Shown here piece by piece: positions 45,781 through 53,712 of a stretch of DNA of 55,639 nt (position 1 is the first letter of the stretch; every line of letters begins with the position of its first letter). The notes below the pieces were generated by a model. The model was not told the origin of the DNA and made no database searches. It saw nothing but the letters and a program-made list of their open reading frames with translations. Location: NCBI GenBank assembly GCA_017631885.1, contig JAGBSH010000001.1:1-55639 (forward strand). The letters are read 5' to 3'. The translations under genes were made by a program, and so were the position numbers. This stretch comes from Fibrobacteraceae bacterium. Lineage in GTDB: Bacteria; Fibrobacterota; Fibrobacteria; Fibrobacterales; Fibrobacteraceae.

Positions 45781-46557
45781 ATGCAAGTTTTAAATAAATC
45801 GCTACCATCTAGTTTCGAAAAGAAGAAACTTTTCGACGGGGTCGTTGGTGATTTGAAAACAAAAAAATCTTTTTTTCTTTTACTTTGTGCTTGTTTATTT
45901 TTTTCTGGATGTTCCGGGACTTCTAATTGGGAAAGTTCTTGGCCAACGTATAAAAACGTTCTAGAAAAAAATGATTCTATTGCTCTCATTGGCAGAGGCG
46001 ATGTTTTTACTTTAATGCGTGCCAAATGGTATTCAAATCGTCTGCAAATCCCAATGGATAGCATTTACCCATTTTTTGAAAATTTTTCTGATTCACTTAT
46101 TGTAAAAACTTTATCAGAATCTTTTTCGAACATATCTATCCTAGAAAAAAAATACCAACAAAGATTCCCTGAAGAAACTCAAAAATTAGACGAACGTATT
46201 TTTATTGAAGGGCATTTTCCAGAACAAGGAAAAACTATTACTCTTGAAAATAAAAATATTCCCAGATATTTATTACTCATTCATGAAATCACACTAGGTA
46301 CCGATTTAAACAAAAGTTCTTTTTTTGATTATAGCCAAAAACAAAATGAAATTGATCAAAAAAAAGCTCCTGTAAATATGTCGGTTATTATGAGTTTTAC
46401 TCTTTGGGATAATTTAGCACAAGTGCCGTTGTATTCTGCTATTTCAGAGCAACAAAGAAAAATTTTCCCAAAAACTTCTTTAGAAGATATTGCCGATTTA
46501 TTGAAATTAACTATTAAAGAAATCCCGCAAAAAATTTCTTCAGGAGTAAAAAAATGA
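45781..46557 (+). CDS. Lipoprotein of unknown function
   Basis: A 258-residue frame from the ATG at 45781, which has an AAAGG upstream. The lipoprotein signal (FFLLLCACLFFSGC, Cys44) begins late, 28 residues into the frame. The TTG at 45853 would give a normal signal with Cys20, and a GGGG lies 12 bases before it. The mature part is soluble and carries helices such as NSIALIGRGDVFTLMRAKW and a C-terminal region with SLEDIADLLKLTIKEIPQKI. I do not recognise the family. The start codon is uncertain. It overlaps the next gene by four bases (ATGA), so the two are co-translated. Confidence 0.6.
   Translation: MQVLNKSLPSSFEKKKLFDGVVGDLKTKKSFFLLLCACLFFSGCSGTSNWESSWPTYKNVLEKNDSIALIGRGDVFTLMRAKWYSNRLQIPMDSIYPFFENFSDSLIVKTLSESFSNISILEKKYQQRFPEETQKLDERIFIEGHFPEQGKTITLENKNIPRYLLLIHEITLGTDLNKSSFFDYSQKQNEIDQKKAPVNMSVIMSFTLWDNLAQVPLYSAISEQQRKIFPKTSLEDIADLLKLTIKEIPQKISSGVKK
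45815..45836. repeat. 8-bp inverted repeat near the 5' end of the lipoprotein gene
   Basis: TCGAAAAG and CTTTTCGA are exact complements around six bases. They sit between two possible start codons of the gene at 45781. If the TTG at 45853 is the true start, this repeat would be a leader hairpin or operator. Confidence 0.55.
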
Positions 46558-47807
46558 GAATTCTTTTACTCCTTATCGTTTTTGTTTCTTTAACTTTTGC
46601 TAACGAATATTTTTCGTCTCCTTATACTATTTGGAAAGATGGCGAATACCTTCTTTGGACTCCTGATGATTCTCTACCAATTTCACCAAACGAATTTTGT
46701 CAAGCTCTAAAAAGAAACAACTCTTCTATCGGAGCGCCTTCATGTCGAGAAATTGGAGAATGGCAACGCGATACCATTTCTATTCTCTATGGAAATTGGC
46801 TCAGCAACAATTTAAATAAAGAAATGTCTGGAGAACTTTTAAAAGCTCGCTCCAAAATGATGGCTGCAAAAATTTCTGCCCTTGAAGACAAAATCGTTAT
46901 TTTCATGACACAGAAAAATGGCCTTTTACAAATTGCTTTATTTAATGAAACAGCTGCACAACCACAAGCAGCCGGTAGTATAACTCTTTCTAACAATAAA
47001 AACGCAATTGCAGACAATATTGTGAAAAATTACTTTGCAAAAAATGCCGAACGTCGTTTAACAAAATCAGAACGAAAAAGAATTGCCGAAGAACCCGACC
47101 CTTATTTCCAAGAAACAAAAAAAATGGATCTTTGGGTTGGAGCAAATATTGGTTACTCTCAAGCAGAAATTCCTTTAACCCCTTATAATTGGTATAAAAA
47201 CAAATTAAATAGCAGAGTCAAACGTTATCGAGTGACAAAAGATTCTTTAAGCCTTTGGAATTTTTTAGAAGACGAATCCCTCGTTTTAAGTGCTTATGTT
47301 GGAGCCACCTGGTATGGAATTTTTGGTGGTGAAATTTTTTACCGATATTCTGGCCATGATGTAAAAACAGATTCTAAAGACACTACTTATCGCGAATTAG
47401 ACCTTTGGAGATTTGGCATACACGATATTGGCTTAACATTACATGTAACACATTCTTTTAACACCACCAAATGGTTAGAAATTTCACCTTTTGCTTTTTT
47501 TGGTTTTCAATATTCTTTCCTTGCCGAAAATATTGAATTAAAAGATAATGTTAAAAAACCTTCTGCAGCATATAGTACAAGAATTGAATTTGAAGATGTT
47601 TACAAAGGTGGAGTTTTCGGAATTGGTTCAAGATTCCTTTTCAAGAAAAATTTTGGCTTAGTATTCAGAACAGGAATAACAACTCGCGGGCGTTCTGAAG
47701 ATACAACTCCTGACCCTAACGCCGTTGCAGAACCTACAATAATTGGTGGCTTAACTGTAGACGGCTTTATCAACGCAGGTATCGAATACCATTGGAACTG
47801 GAAATAA
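46554..47807 (+). CDS. Predicted outer-membrane protein with periplasmic N-terminal domain
   Basis: A 417-residue protein with a signal peptide (RILLLLIVFVSLTFANEYF). Residues ~20-180 form a soluble domain with PYTIWKDGEYLLWTPDDSL and an ISALEDKIVIFMTQKNG strand pair. The rest is a strand-rich barrel (MDLWVGANIGYSQAEIPL, LVLSAYVGATWYGIFGGEIFYRYSG, IGSRFLFKKNFGLVFRTGITTRGRS), ending in FINAGIEYHWNWK. I do not recognise the family. It overlaps the lipoprotein gene by four bases and probably works with it in the outer membrane. Confidence 0.65.
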   Translation: MRILLLLIVFVSLTFANEYFSSPYTIWKDGEYLLWTPDDSLPISPNEFCQALKRNNSSIGAPSCREIGEWQRDTISILYGNWLSNNLNKEMSGELLKARSKMMAAKISALEDKIVIFMTQKNGLLQIALFNETAAQPQAAGSITLSNNKNAIADNIVKNYFAKNAERRLTKSERKRIAEEPDPYFQETKKMDLWVGANIGYSQAEIPLTPYNWYKNKLNSRVKRYRVTKDSLSLWNFLEDESLVLSAYVGATWYGIFGGEIFYRYSGHDVKTDSKDTTYRELDLWRFGIHDIGLTLHVTHSFNTTKWLEISPFAFFGFQYSFLAENIELKDNVKKPSAAYSTRIEFEDVYKGGVFGIGSRFLFKKNFGLVFRTGITTRGRSEDTTPDPNAVAEPTIIGGLTVDGFINAGIEYHWNWK

Positions 47808-47809
47808 AT

Positions 47810-49204
47810 ATGAATGAACAAAACGACAATCTTGAAACAAAAACGGATTCTATTAATCCTTTTATGACTCCTTTAAAAATTATAGAACCGAAAAACAAGT
47901 TGCCTGATTATACTTTCGAACAATTACCTGACTTTCAAAAACAAATTTTAATTGCTCATGGATGGAAAAATTTAATGCCTGTGCAGCGTAAAACAATTCC
48001 CTATATGCTAGCTGCAAGGGATATGCTTATCCAATCCAAAACAGGTTCAGGAAAAACAGGTGCTTTTGTTCTTCCTTTATTACAAGTGATTGAACCTTCT
48101 CACCCTTACCCTCAGGCATTAATTTTAGTACCAACAAGAGAACTAGCTTTACAAGTACAACAAGAAATCGAAACTCTTTCTGGAAACAGAGGTATACGTT
48201 CTGTAGCTATTTTTGGTGGAGTTCCTTATGAACCACAAGTTGCTAGTTTAAAAAATGAATTACATATTATTGTCGCCACACCAGGACGTCTTATTGACCA
48301 CGCTAAAAAAGGCAACGTTGATTTCCTTTCTATTCGCGATCTAATTTTGGACGAAGCAGATGAAATGCTTTCTATGGGATTTTACCCAGATATGCAAAAA
48401 ATCAGAAAGTTACTTCCAAAAGAAATCGCATGCACAATGTTCAGTGCTACTATTCCACAAACCGTAAAAAGTCTAGCGAGAGAATTCCAAAGGCCTTCAG
48501 CTGAATTTCTTTCTTTAAGTTACGACAAAGTCATTGCAAACAACTTAACACACCGCTACTATTGCTGTGATGTTATGGAAAAAGATTCTTTGACGGTAAA
48601 AATCCTTGAATGGGAAAACCCTTCTAGTTGCATGATTTTCTGTAACAAAAAACGCGATGTGAGTTATTTAGAGCAAGTGCTGCATAACCAAGGATTTAAT
48701 GTGGCTGCACTTTCTGGCGATGTAGCACAAAAGCAAAGAGAAAAAACGCTTGAAAATTTTAGAAAAGAAAAACTCAACATTTTAATTTGTACTGATGTCG
48801 CTGCCAGAGGTATTGATGTTTCTCATGTTACTCATGTGATTATTTTTGATCACCCAGAAGACAGAGAAGTCTATGTCCACCGTTCTGGCAGGACAGCAAG
48901 AGCTGGTAAAACAGGTGTTGCAATTTCTCTTATTACACCTGTTGAAGAAATAGAAATTCAAAAAACCGCTGCCGATTTTGGCATCCATTTTGAAAAAATG
49001 CCTCCGATTACCGATGAAATGCTCAACGAAAAAATTGGAATGCGTTTATTAGAAAACCTAGAACAACAAAAAAATCTTCTTGGTCCACTTGATAGACAAA
49101 GGCTATCTCGTTATCTTCCTCTTGTTGATAATATGGTTCAAGATAAATACCTAAAAGAATCTTTATGTTTTCTCTTAGATTCTTTTTTAAAAAAACGGAT
49201 TTAA
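47810..49204 (+). CDS. DEAD-box RNA helicase
   Basis: A 464-residue ATP-dependent RNA helicase. The ATG at 47810 starts directly after the previous stop; the frame opens six codons earlier. Motifs in order: Q motif region (WKNLMPVQRKTIP), Walker A SKTGSGKTGAF, PTRELALQ (Ia), TPGRLIDH (Ib), DEADEML (II), FSATIPQ (III), CNKKRDVSYLE (IV), TDVAARGIDVSHVTHVI (V), HRSGRTARAGKTG (VI). It probably acts in ribosome biogenesis or RNA decay; a subtype cannot be set. A low-complexity C-terminal tail is missing. It lies three bases upstream of map. Confidence 0.94.
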   Translation: MNEQNDNLETKTDSINPFMTPLKIIEPKNKLPDYTFEQLPDFQKQILIAHGWKNLMPVQRKTIPYMLAARDMLIQSKTGSGKTGAFVLPLLQVIEPSHPYPQALILVPTRELALQVQQEIETLSGNRGIRSVAIFGGVPYEPQVASLKNELHIIVATPGRLIDHAKKGNVDFLSIRDLILDEADEMLSMGFYPDMQKIRKLLPKEIACTMFSATIPQTVKSLAREFQRPSAEFLSLSYDKVIANNLTHRYYCCDVMEKDSLTVKILEWENPSSCMIFCNKKRDVSYLEQVLHNQGFNVAALSGDVAQKQREKTLENFRKEKLNILICTDVAARGIDVSHVTHVIIFDHPEDREVYVHRSGRTARAGKTGVAISLITPVEEIEIQKTAADFGIHFEKMPPITDEMLNEKIGMRLLENLEQQKNLLGPLDRQRLSRYLPLVDNMVQDKYLKESLCFLLDSFLKKRI

Positions 49205-49207
49205 TAT

Positions 49208-49969
49208 ATGGCAAAAATAAAAGTCAAAACCCCTAAAGAAATTGAACTTATCCGTGACGCAGGTGCTTTAGCTGCTGTCACTCTTTTACGCGCTGGCGAA
49301 ATGGTAAAACCTGGCGTTGCTACAATAGAAATTGATGACTTTATTGGTGAATTTACCAAAAAGAATGGGGGTATTTCTGCTTGTTTAGGTTACCATGGCT
49401 ATCCTAGAAATGCCTGTATCAGCATAAATGACGTTGTATGCCATGGCATTCCATCTAAAGACATTATTTTAAAAGATGGCGACATTGTAAACATTGATAT
49501 TACTACAATTCTTTCTGGCTATCACGGCGATACAAGCGCCATGTTTGTCGTAGGAAAACCTTCTAAAGATGCTTTAGAACTTGTGCAAGTTACTAAAGAA
49601 TGTTTAGACCGCGGCATCGAAGTTGCAGGAACGCCTGGTGTTCGTTATTCCGATATTGGGTGTGCTATTCAAGAAATTGCTGATGATTACGGCTTTGGCG
49701 TTGTTGAAGATTATTGCGGACACGGTATTGGCCGAAACTTTCATGAAGAGCCTACTGTTTTTCATTTTAGAAACAATTTTAAATCAGCACGAATTGAAAC
49801 CGGACACGTTTTTACCGTTGAACCAATGATAAACGCTGGTAAACCTGGTGTAAAAGTTCTTAACGACAAATGGACTGCAGTTACAAAAGATGGGAGTCTT
49901 TCTGCCCAATGGGAACACACTATTGCTATTACCAAAAATGGTGCTGAAATTCTGACTTTGCCAAGGTAA
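49208..49969 (+). CDS. map: Methionine aminopeptidase (type I)
   Basis: A 253-residue cytoplasmic metallopeptidase that removes the N-terminal Met of nascent proteins. Metal ligands are visible in VNIDITTILSGYHGDTSAMF (two Asp), GHGIGRNFHEEP (His), FTVEPMINAG (Glu) and AQWEHTIAIT (Glu). The conserved CHGIPSKD segment also fits type I. The length is that of the short bacterial form without an SH3-like N-terminal extension. It follows the helicase and precedes two small paralogous genes. Confidence 0.96.
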   Translation: MAKIKVKTPKEIELIRDAGALAAVTLLRAGEMVKPGVATIEIDDFIGEFTKKNGGISACLGYHGYPRNACISINDVVCHGIPSKDIILKDGDIVNIDITTILSGYHGDTSAMFVVGKPSKDALELVQVTKECLDRGIEVAGTPGVRYSDIGCAIQEIADDYGFGVVEDYCGHGIGRNFHEEPTVFHFRNNFKSARIETGHVFTVEPMINAGKPGVKVLNDKWTAVTKDGSLSAQWEHTIAITKNGAEILTLPR

Positions 49970-49971
49970 AT

Positions 49972-50271
49972 ATGGGAGTTTTGACGTTCTTGCTAAATCG
50001 TCAACCAACGCTAAAACGCTTTGGTGAACTTCAAGATATTCAAATAGATAAAAAGAATAAAACTATTGATATAGATTTTCTTTTAAAAGGCGAATCTATT
50101 TCTCAGCGTTTTCAGATTTTCTATTCCATAGAAAATTCTTTTTTCATTGTAAAAAAAATTATTTGCGAAAAAGAATGGATGCAAGCCAGTTTAGATTTTA
50201 TTTTAAAAAAAGAAATAAAATTTTCTTTAACGCTTCCTTTTTTTGAAAAAATTTTGGCTTTATTATTTTAG
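49972..50271 (+). CDS. Small protein, paralogue of the next gene
   Basis: A 99-residue protein without signal peptide. It shares with the 86-residue protein encoded 12 bases downstream the layout of a strand with ID-type residues, a middle segment (IFYSIENSFFIVKKIICEKEWMQASLDFIL here; GDYKISENSIELKNFSCSKVWLQEAINFYM there), and a C-terminal amphipathic helix. I do not recognise the family. It starts two bases after the map stop and is probably co-transcribed. The two genes look like a tandem duplication. Confidence 0.6.
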   Translation: MGVLTFLLNRQPTLKRFGELQDIQIDKKNKTIDIDFLLKGESISQRFQIFYSIENSFFIVKKIICEKEWMQASLDFILKKEIKFSLTLPFFEKILALLF

Positions 50272-50283
50272 AGGTTTTTCAAA

Positions 50284-50544
50284 ATGCCATTAGGAAAATC
50301 TTACAAACTTGAAATTTTCCCTGAGACTAAAAAAGTTTCTGTTGAATTATCTTTAGTCGAAGAAAATCTTCCTATTCTCATTACTGGCGATTACAAAATA
50401 TCTGAAAATTCTATTGAATTAAAAAATTTTTCTTGCTCAAAAGTATGGCTACAAGAAGCAATAAACTTTTATATGAATTCTAAAAATTCTTTTAGCATTT
50501 CATTAGAAAAATTCTTAGCTGAGTTTTTGACCAAATTTTTATGA
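50284..50544 (+). CDS. Small protein, paralogue of the previous gene
   Basis: An 86-residue protein of the same layout as the upstream one (SYKLEIFPETKKVSVELSLV, ITGDYKISENSIELKNFSCSK, WLQEAINFYMN, LEKFLAEFLTKFL). A GAGG ribosome-binding site precedes the ATG. It has no signal peptide and no recognised family. It overlaps a tiny reading frame at its 3' end. Confidence 0.6.
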   Translation: MPLGKSYKLEIFPETKKVSVELSLVEENLPILITGDYKISENSIELKNFSCSKVWLQEAINFYMNSKNSFSISLEKFLAEFLTKFL

Positions 50545-50600
50545 AAATTAAATTCGGACTTGCAATCTTTATTAACTTTATTTTTATAGTTCTCAAATAG
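50541..50600 (+). CDS. Possible 19-residue hydrophobic peptide
   Basis: An ATG at 50541 overlaps the previous stop (ATGA) and opens 19 codons for MKIKFGLAIFINFIFIVLK, ending at the TAG at 50598-50600. It would form a single membrane helix. There is no independent ribosome-binding site, so translation would depend on coupling. It may be a small membrane protein or chance. Confidence 0.25.
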   Translation: MKIKFGLAIFINFIFIVLK

Positions 50601-50615
50601 AGGTTCTGGCTCGCT

Positions 50616-51242
50616 ATGAAAGATTCTTATAATAGACTGAAAGAGAAAAGCGGTGAAATGCTTTTCGATATTATTACAGATATTCCTGAAAGCCTACTTT
50701 CTCCAGCCAAAACACCTCAAAAACGTTGTGAACTGCTCACGAGAAAAGCGGCTGCAAAAACAGCGGCTTTAAGTGCAACACTTTCTTTACCTGGTGGCTT
50801 TTCTGGAATCGTTACTTTGCTTCCAGACATTGTTTCTATTTGGAAAATCCAAGCACAACTCGTTGCTGATATAGCAATGACATATGGCAAATACGCTGAA
50901 CTCAGTCGCGAAGCTATGCTTTGGTGCCTGTTCAGGCACTCCGCTTCGCAACTTTTAAGAGATATATTTGTGCGAAGCGGCACACGACTGATAGCTCAAA
51001 AAGTTTCTTTTTCTGCTTTACAAAAAATATTACAGAAAATAGGTATTTCCCAAGCTAATAAACTTCTTGGAAAAACAGCTTTACGTTCTATTCCGCTTCT
51101 CGGAGCTGCTGCTAGTGGTTTTTACGCCTACTATGATACAAAAAAAGTTGGAGAAACCGCTGAAACTTATTTTCAAGCACTTTCTGAACAAGCCAAAACT
51201 CCTACTTGCGAAGAAGTTAGCCTTGACTCTTGTCAATGCTAA
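50616..51242 (+). CDS. EcsC-like membrane-associated protein
   Basis: A 208-residue protein. The segment ATLSLPGGFSGIVTLLPDIVSIWKIQAQLVADIAMTYG resembles EcsC-family proteins, with a hydrophobic stretch around GFSGIVTLLPDIV and a second around LGAAASGFYAYYDTK. The function of EcsC-like proteins is unknown; the founding Bacillus protein is linked to ABC transport. Two GC-rich palindromes (50924-50939 and 50941-50980) lie in frame in the middle of the gene. It follows the two small paralogues. Confidence 0.65.
   Translation: MKDSYNRLKEKSGEMLFDIITDIPESLLSPAKTPQKRCELLTRKAAAKTAALSATLSLPGGFSGIVTLLPDIVSIWKIQAQLVADIAMTYGKYAELSREAMLWCLFRHSASQLLRDIFVRSGTRLIAQKVSFSALQKILQKIGISQANKLLGKTALRSIPLLGAAASGFYAYYDTKKVGETAETYFQALSEQAKTPTCEEVSLDSCQC
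50924..50980. repeat. Two adjacent palindromes within the EcsC-like gene
   Basis: GTGCCTG-TT-CAGGCAC (50924-50939) is a perfect 7-bp inverted repeat. It is followed at once by CCGCTTCGCA (50941-50950), whose exact complement TGCGAAGCGG lies at 50971-50980 around a 20-base loop. Both are G+C-rich in an AT-rich gene. Confidence 0.8.
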
Positions 51243-51806
51243 TAAGTTCTAGGAATTGCAATAGCACTTGCCCGCAACTTGACCGCGACTTGCCCGAGAA
51301 CCTTGTCGTTGCGAGCAGTGCCACACGGCTCTTGTCATTGCGAACCCCAACAAGATGTTTTTGCGAAGCCTAAGTGTGAGCCTGCCACGAGCCACACTTG
51401 TGGCGTGGTGGAGGTAATCTGCTTACTAGTTCTACACTTGTCCGCAACTTGCCACACGACTCTTGTCATTGCGATGGAACGTAGTGACAGAAGCAATCTC
51501 TTTGCCAGTAGATCGCCGCACTGCGTTCGCGATGACTATCCTGAACTTGTCATTACGAGCCGTGCAGAAAGCACGGCGTGGTAATCTCCTTGCCATGACA
51601 ACTTGCTAACAGATGGCCACGAGGCACAAGGCCTCTCGCCATGACAACTTGAACTAGCCCGCGGTTCTTGCCCGAGGCAGAAAGCCTCTCGCTAACACAA
51701 GTTCTACAAAGAGCCAAACTAGCTACAAACTGGTAACAATAATTTCAGACAAATTGAAAAGTCCCGCGAGAAACTCGCGGGACTTTTCAAACTAAAAAAA
51801 ACACAA
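51243..51806. repeat. Repeat-rich non-coding block (left copy)
   Basis: This 564-base gap holds no credible gene. It contains several copies of a dispersed sequence of the type TTGTCATTGCGA...AGCAATC (at about 51302, 51330, 51464 and 51548), short internal palindromes and G+C-rich segments. A 41-base unit at 51546-51586 and a 30-base unit at 51592-51621 recur in inverted orientation in the block at 53.9-54.2 kb. Similar GTCATTGCGAGC-type repeats are scattered in many bacterial genomes. A terminator lies at its right end. Confidence 0.8.
51756..51788 (-). terminator. Terminator of the lipoprotein gene at 51807
   Basis: A perfect 15-bp stem (GAAAAGTCCCGCGAG with its complement) around AAA, 18 bases past the stop. 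On the minus strand the stem ends with a TTTT run. Confidence 0.85.
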
Positions 51807-52652
51807 TTACTTCACTTCAAAGTAATATGTCTGCAAAGACTTGCCATCTTGAGAGAATTGGATAATCTGTTTTCCCTTAGGCAAATTAGCAGTAATTTCA
51901 AAGAGACCTTCAGCCTTATAAGCTACGTTCAAAGCTGTTCCCTTATCCTTATCAGCAAAGACACCCTTCTTTTCAGAAGCATCAAAGCCCTTACAATCTG
52001 CGTGATCAGCAACAGAGCCAACAACAGCAGGGTAAGACATAGCAACAAGTGGAGTGGTTACAGAAGAAGCATTACGATAGAATACCGCCAAATTTGCATC
52101 AACTACACGTGGAGCTGGAAGCGGAACCATTTTAACATTGCTTTTCTTCTTTTTCTTTTTATTCTGGTTTGGAACTTTACCTGCATCTGCATCTTGTGGG
52201 AAATTTTCACGATAAGCAGCTACTGATTCAGAACAACTAGCAGACCAAATAACCCATTCGTTAGAAATCTTAACCGGGCCTTCTGCACTTGCAGTATAAA
52301 GACCTGGGTCAACCTGATCACTATAAGAGTAAAGAGTCAAGTTAGCATTTGGATTTGCTTCTGTTGTAGAAAATTTCTGTTGGGTCAAAACATACTTATT
52401 GCGACGAGCTTTAATAAGATAATCGCCAACAGGAACTTTTTCAAATTTAAACTTACCTTCTTTCAAAATGCCTTTATGAGCATACTTTGGAGCATGAGTT
52501 CCAAAAACAGTAGAATCCATCCAAACTGTAGGCATTTCAACAGCCTTACCTGTAAATGGATCAAGAACAACGCCTTCGATAGTTCCAGTTTTTTCACAAC
52601 CTGTGAAGGCAAGAGCAAGCAATGCTGCACAGAGAACAAACTTTTTCTTCAT
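51807..52652 (-). CDS. Lipoprotein with carboxypeptidase-regulatory-like domain
   Basis: A 281-residue predicted lipoprotein with signal KKFVLCAALLALAFTGC (lipobox FTGC). An N-terminal Ig-like fold (TGTIEGVVLDPFTGKAVEMPTVWM and FKFEKVPVGDYLIKARRNKY) resembles carboxypeptidase-regulatory/CnaB domains. The middle has a Lys-rich stretch (PNQNKKKKKKSN). The C-terminus ends in GKQIIQFSQDGKSLQTYYFEVK. The function is unknown; attachment at the outer membrane is inferred. It lies 51 bases downstream of rpmE2, with a hairpin in between. Confidence 0.8.
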   Translation of the reverse strand: MKKKFVLCAALLALAFTGCEKTGTIEGVVLDPFTGKAVEMPTVWMDSTVFGTHAPKYAHKGILKEGKFKFEKVPVGDYLIKARRNKYVLTQQKFSTTEANPNANLTLYSYSDQVDPGLYTASAEGPVKISNEWVIWSASCSESVAAYRENFPQDADAGKVPNQNKKKKKKSNVKMVPLPAPRVVDANLAVFYRNASSVTTPLVAMSYPAVVGSVADHADCKGFDASEKKGVFADKDKGTALNVAYKAEGLFEITANLPKGKQIIQFSQDGKSLQTYYFEVK

Positions 52653-52670
52653 AGAACGACCTCTAAAAAT

Positions 52671-52699
52671 ATTCCCTCCCCATTTAAGGGGAGGGGAAT
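52671..52699 (-). terminator. Terminator of the L31 gene
   Basis: CCCTCCCC and GGGGAGGG form a stem around ATTTAA, with the flanking ATT/AAT also pairing and one G bulge. On the minus strand a T-rich tail follows. It lies just downstream of the rpmE2 stop. Confidence 0.75.
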
Positions 52700-52703
52700 T
52701 TAA

Positions 52704-53000
52704 TTATTCAGCATCAGCAGCTGGAGCTGCCTTACGTGTTTTGCGCTTTGCTGTAGCAATATTTGCACCGAAACGCTTATTAAAGCGATCAATACGGCCA
52801 GCGGTATCCACGCGATGTTGTTTACCCGTCCAGAATGGATGAGTATCAGCAGTAATTTCCAAAGAAATCACGCTATGTTCGACCCCATCGATAACCTTCT
52901 TTTCGGCAGAAGACTTCGTGGAGCGGGTGATATATTCTTTACCCGTATTCGCATCGACGAACACAACCGGTTGATAATTAGGATGAATTCCTTTTTTCAT
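52704..53000 (-). CDS. rpmE2: 50S ribosomal protein L31 type B (zinc-free)
   Basis: A 98-residue ribosomal protein from the ATG at 53000; the frame opens 28 codons earlier. The start KKGIHPNYQPVVFVDANTGKEYITRST and the HPFWTGKQHRVDTAGRIDRFNKRFG segment are typical of L31. The zinc-binding cysteines of the C+ form are absent, so this is the C- (type B) paralogue, which in other bacteria replaces the zinc form under zinc shortage. The C-terminal tail (KRKTRKAAPAADAE) is basic then acidic. It is divergent from the lipoprotein gene at 53161. Confidence 0.95.
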   Translation of the reverse strand: MKKGIHPNYQPVVFVDANTGKEYITRSTKSSAEKKVIDGVEHSVISLEITADTHPFWTGKQHRVDTAGRIDRFNKRFGANIATAKRKTRKAAPAADAE

Positions 53001-53160
53001 AGTGTTTCCTATTTTGAATAGACAGTGTCGTAGCCCAAATTTAGAAGAATTTAAGAATTTTGGCAACCACAACACCCAGTTCAACTCTTATTTTATTTAT
53101 TTTACACGCTTTTTAAAGTCGGACAAAAACTCTTCTTATTCTTTTTTTATTTTTTATTGC

Positions 53161-53712
53161 ATGAAAACACTAATTTTAGCATTTTCTTCACTTTTCATTC
53201 TCTTAATTGCTGCTTGCTCAAATGACGTTCAAACACCAACGCTCTCCACAAATAAACCCTATTTTTTAAAAGAGTGGCCAGATAGCGCTTATATAAAAAA
53301 CATCGATTCAATAATTGCAGCAGAACCAGTCAAAAAACAACTCCAAGAAAAAAAGACAAATATTGTCTTAAATGCAAGCACACCAACACTCAAACTCCCC
53401 ACGCAAAAAAAATCTGAAACAAAACTTACTGAAAAAACGCAAGCAACCAAACCACAACAAAAGCAATCCTTCGCCGAAAGTTTTGCAAACGCCATATCCA
53501 AATGGCAATCAGACCCTAACAATACAACTCTTTACACAACAATTCAAGCTAAAGAAAGCGAAGACATCATACAATTACTTGCAAGAACCTACGGCAAAGA
53601 AGCCAAAAAGCTCCCCCGTTTTTACACGCTTTCAGTACTCCAATCTCTGAATCCAGGTGTATCACTTGAAGCCCCGAATGCAGGCGACAAAATCCGCATT
53701 CCAAAATTGTAA
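53161..53712 (+). CDS. Lipoprotein with LysM-like C-terminus
   Basis: A 183-residue predicted lipoprotein from the ATG at 53161, chosen because it gives a signal (KTLILAFSSLFILLIAAC, lipobox IAAC); the frame opens 53 codons earlier in the divergent promoter region. A Lys/Thr/Gln-rich linker (about residues 70-105) leads to a C-terminal part with YGKEAKKLPRFYTLSVLQSLNPGVSLEAPNAGDKIRIPKL. The ending NPG...GDKIRIP resembles LysM domains, which bind peptidoglycan. The role is otherwise unknown. Confidence 0.7.
   Translation: MKTLILAFSSLFILLIAACSNDVQTPTLSTNKPYFLKEWPDSAYIKNIDSIIAAEPVKKQLQEKKTNIVLNASTPTLKLPTQKKSETKLTEKTQATKPQQKQSFAESFANAISKWQSDPNNTTLYTTIQAKESEDIIQLLARTYGKEAKKLPRFYTLSVLQSLNPGVSLEAPNAGDKIRIPKL

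Noticed and set aside
51279-51584. 101-codon plus-strand frame in the left repeat block
   Set aside because: It consists of repeat sequence (GTCATTGCGA-type) and has no ribosome-binding site or protein-like composition.
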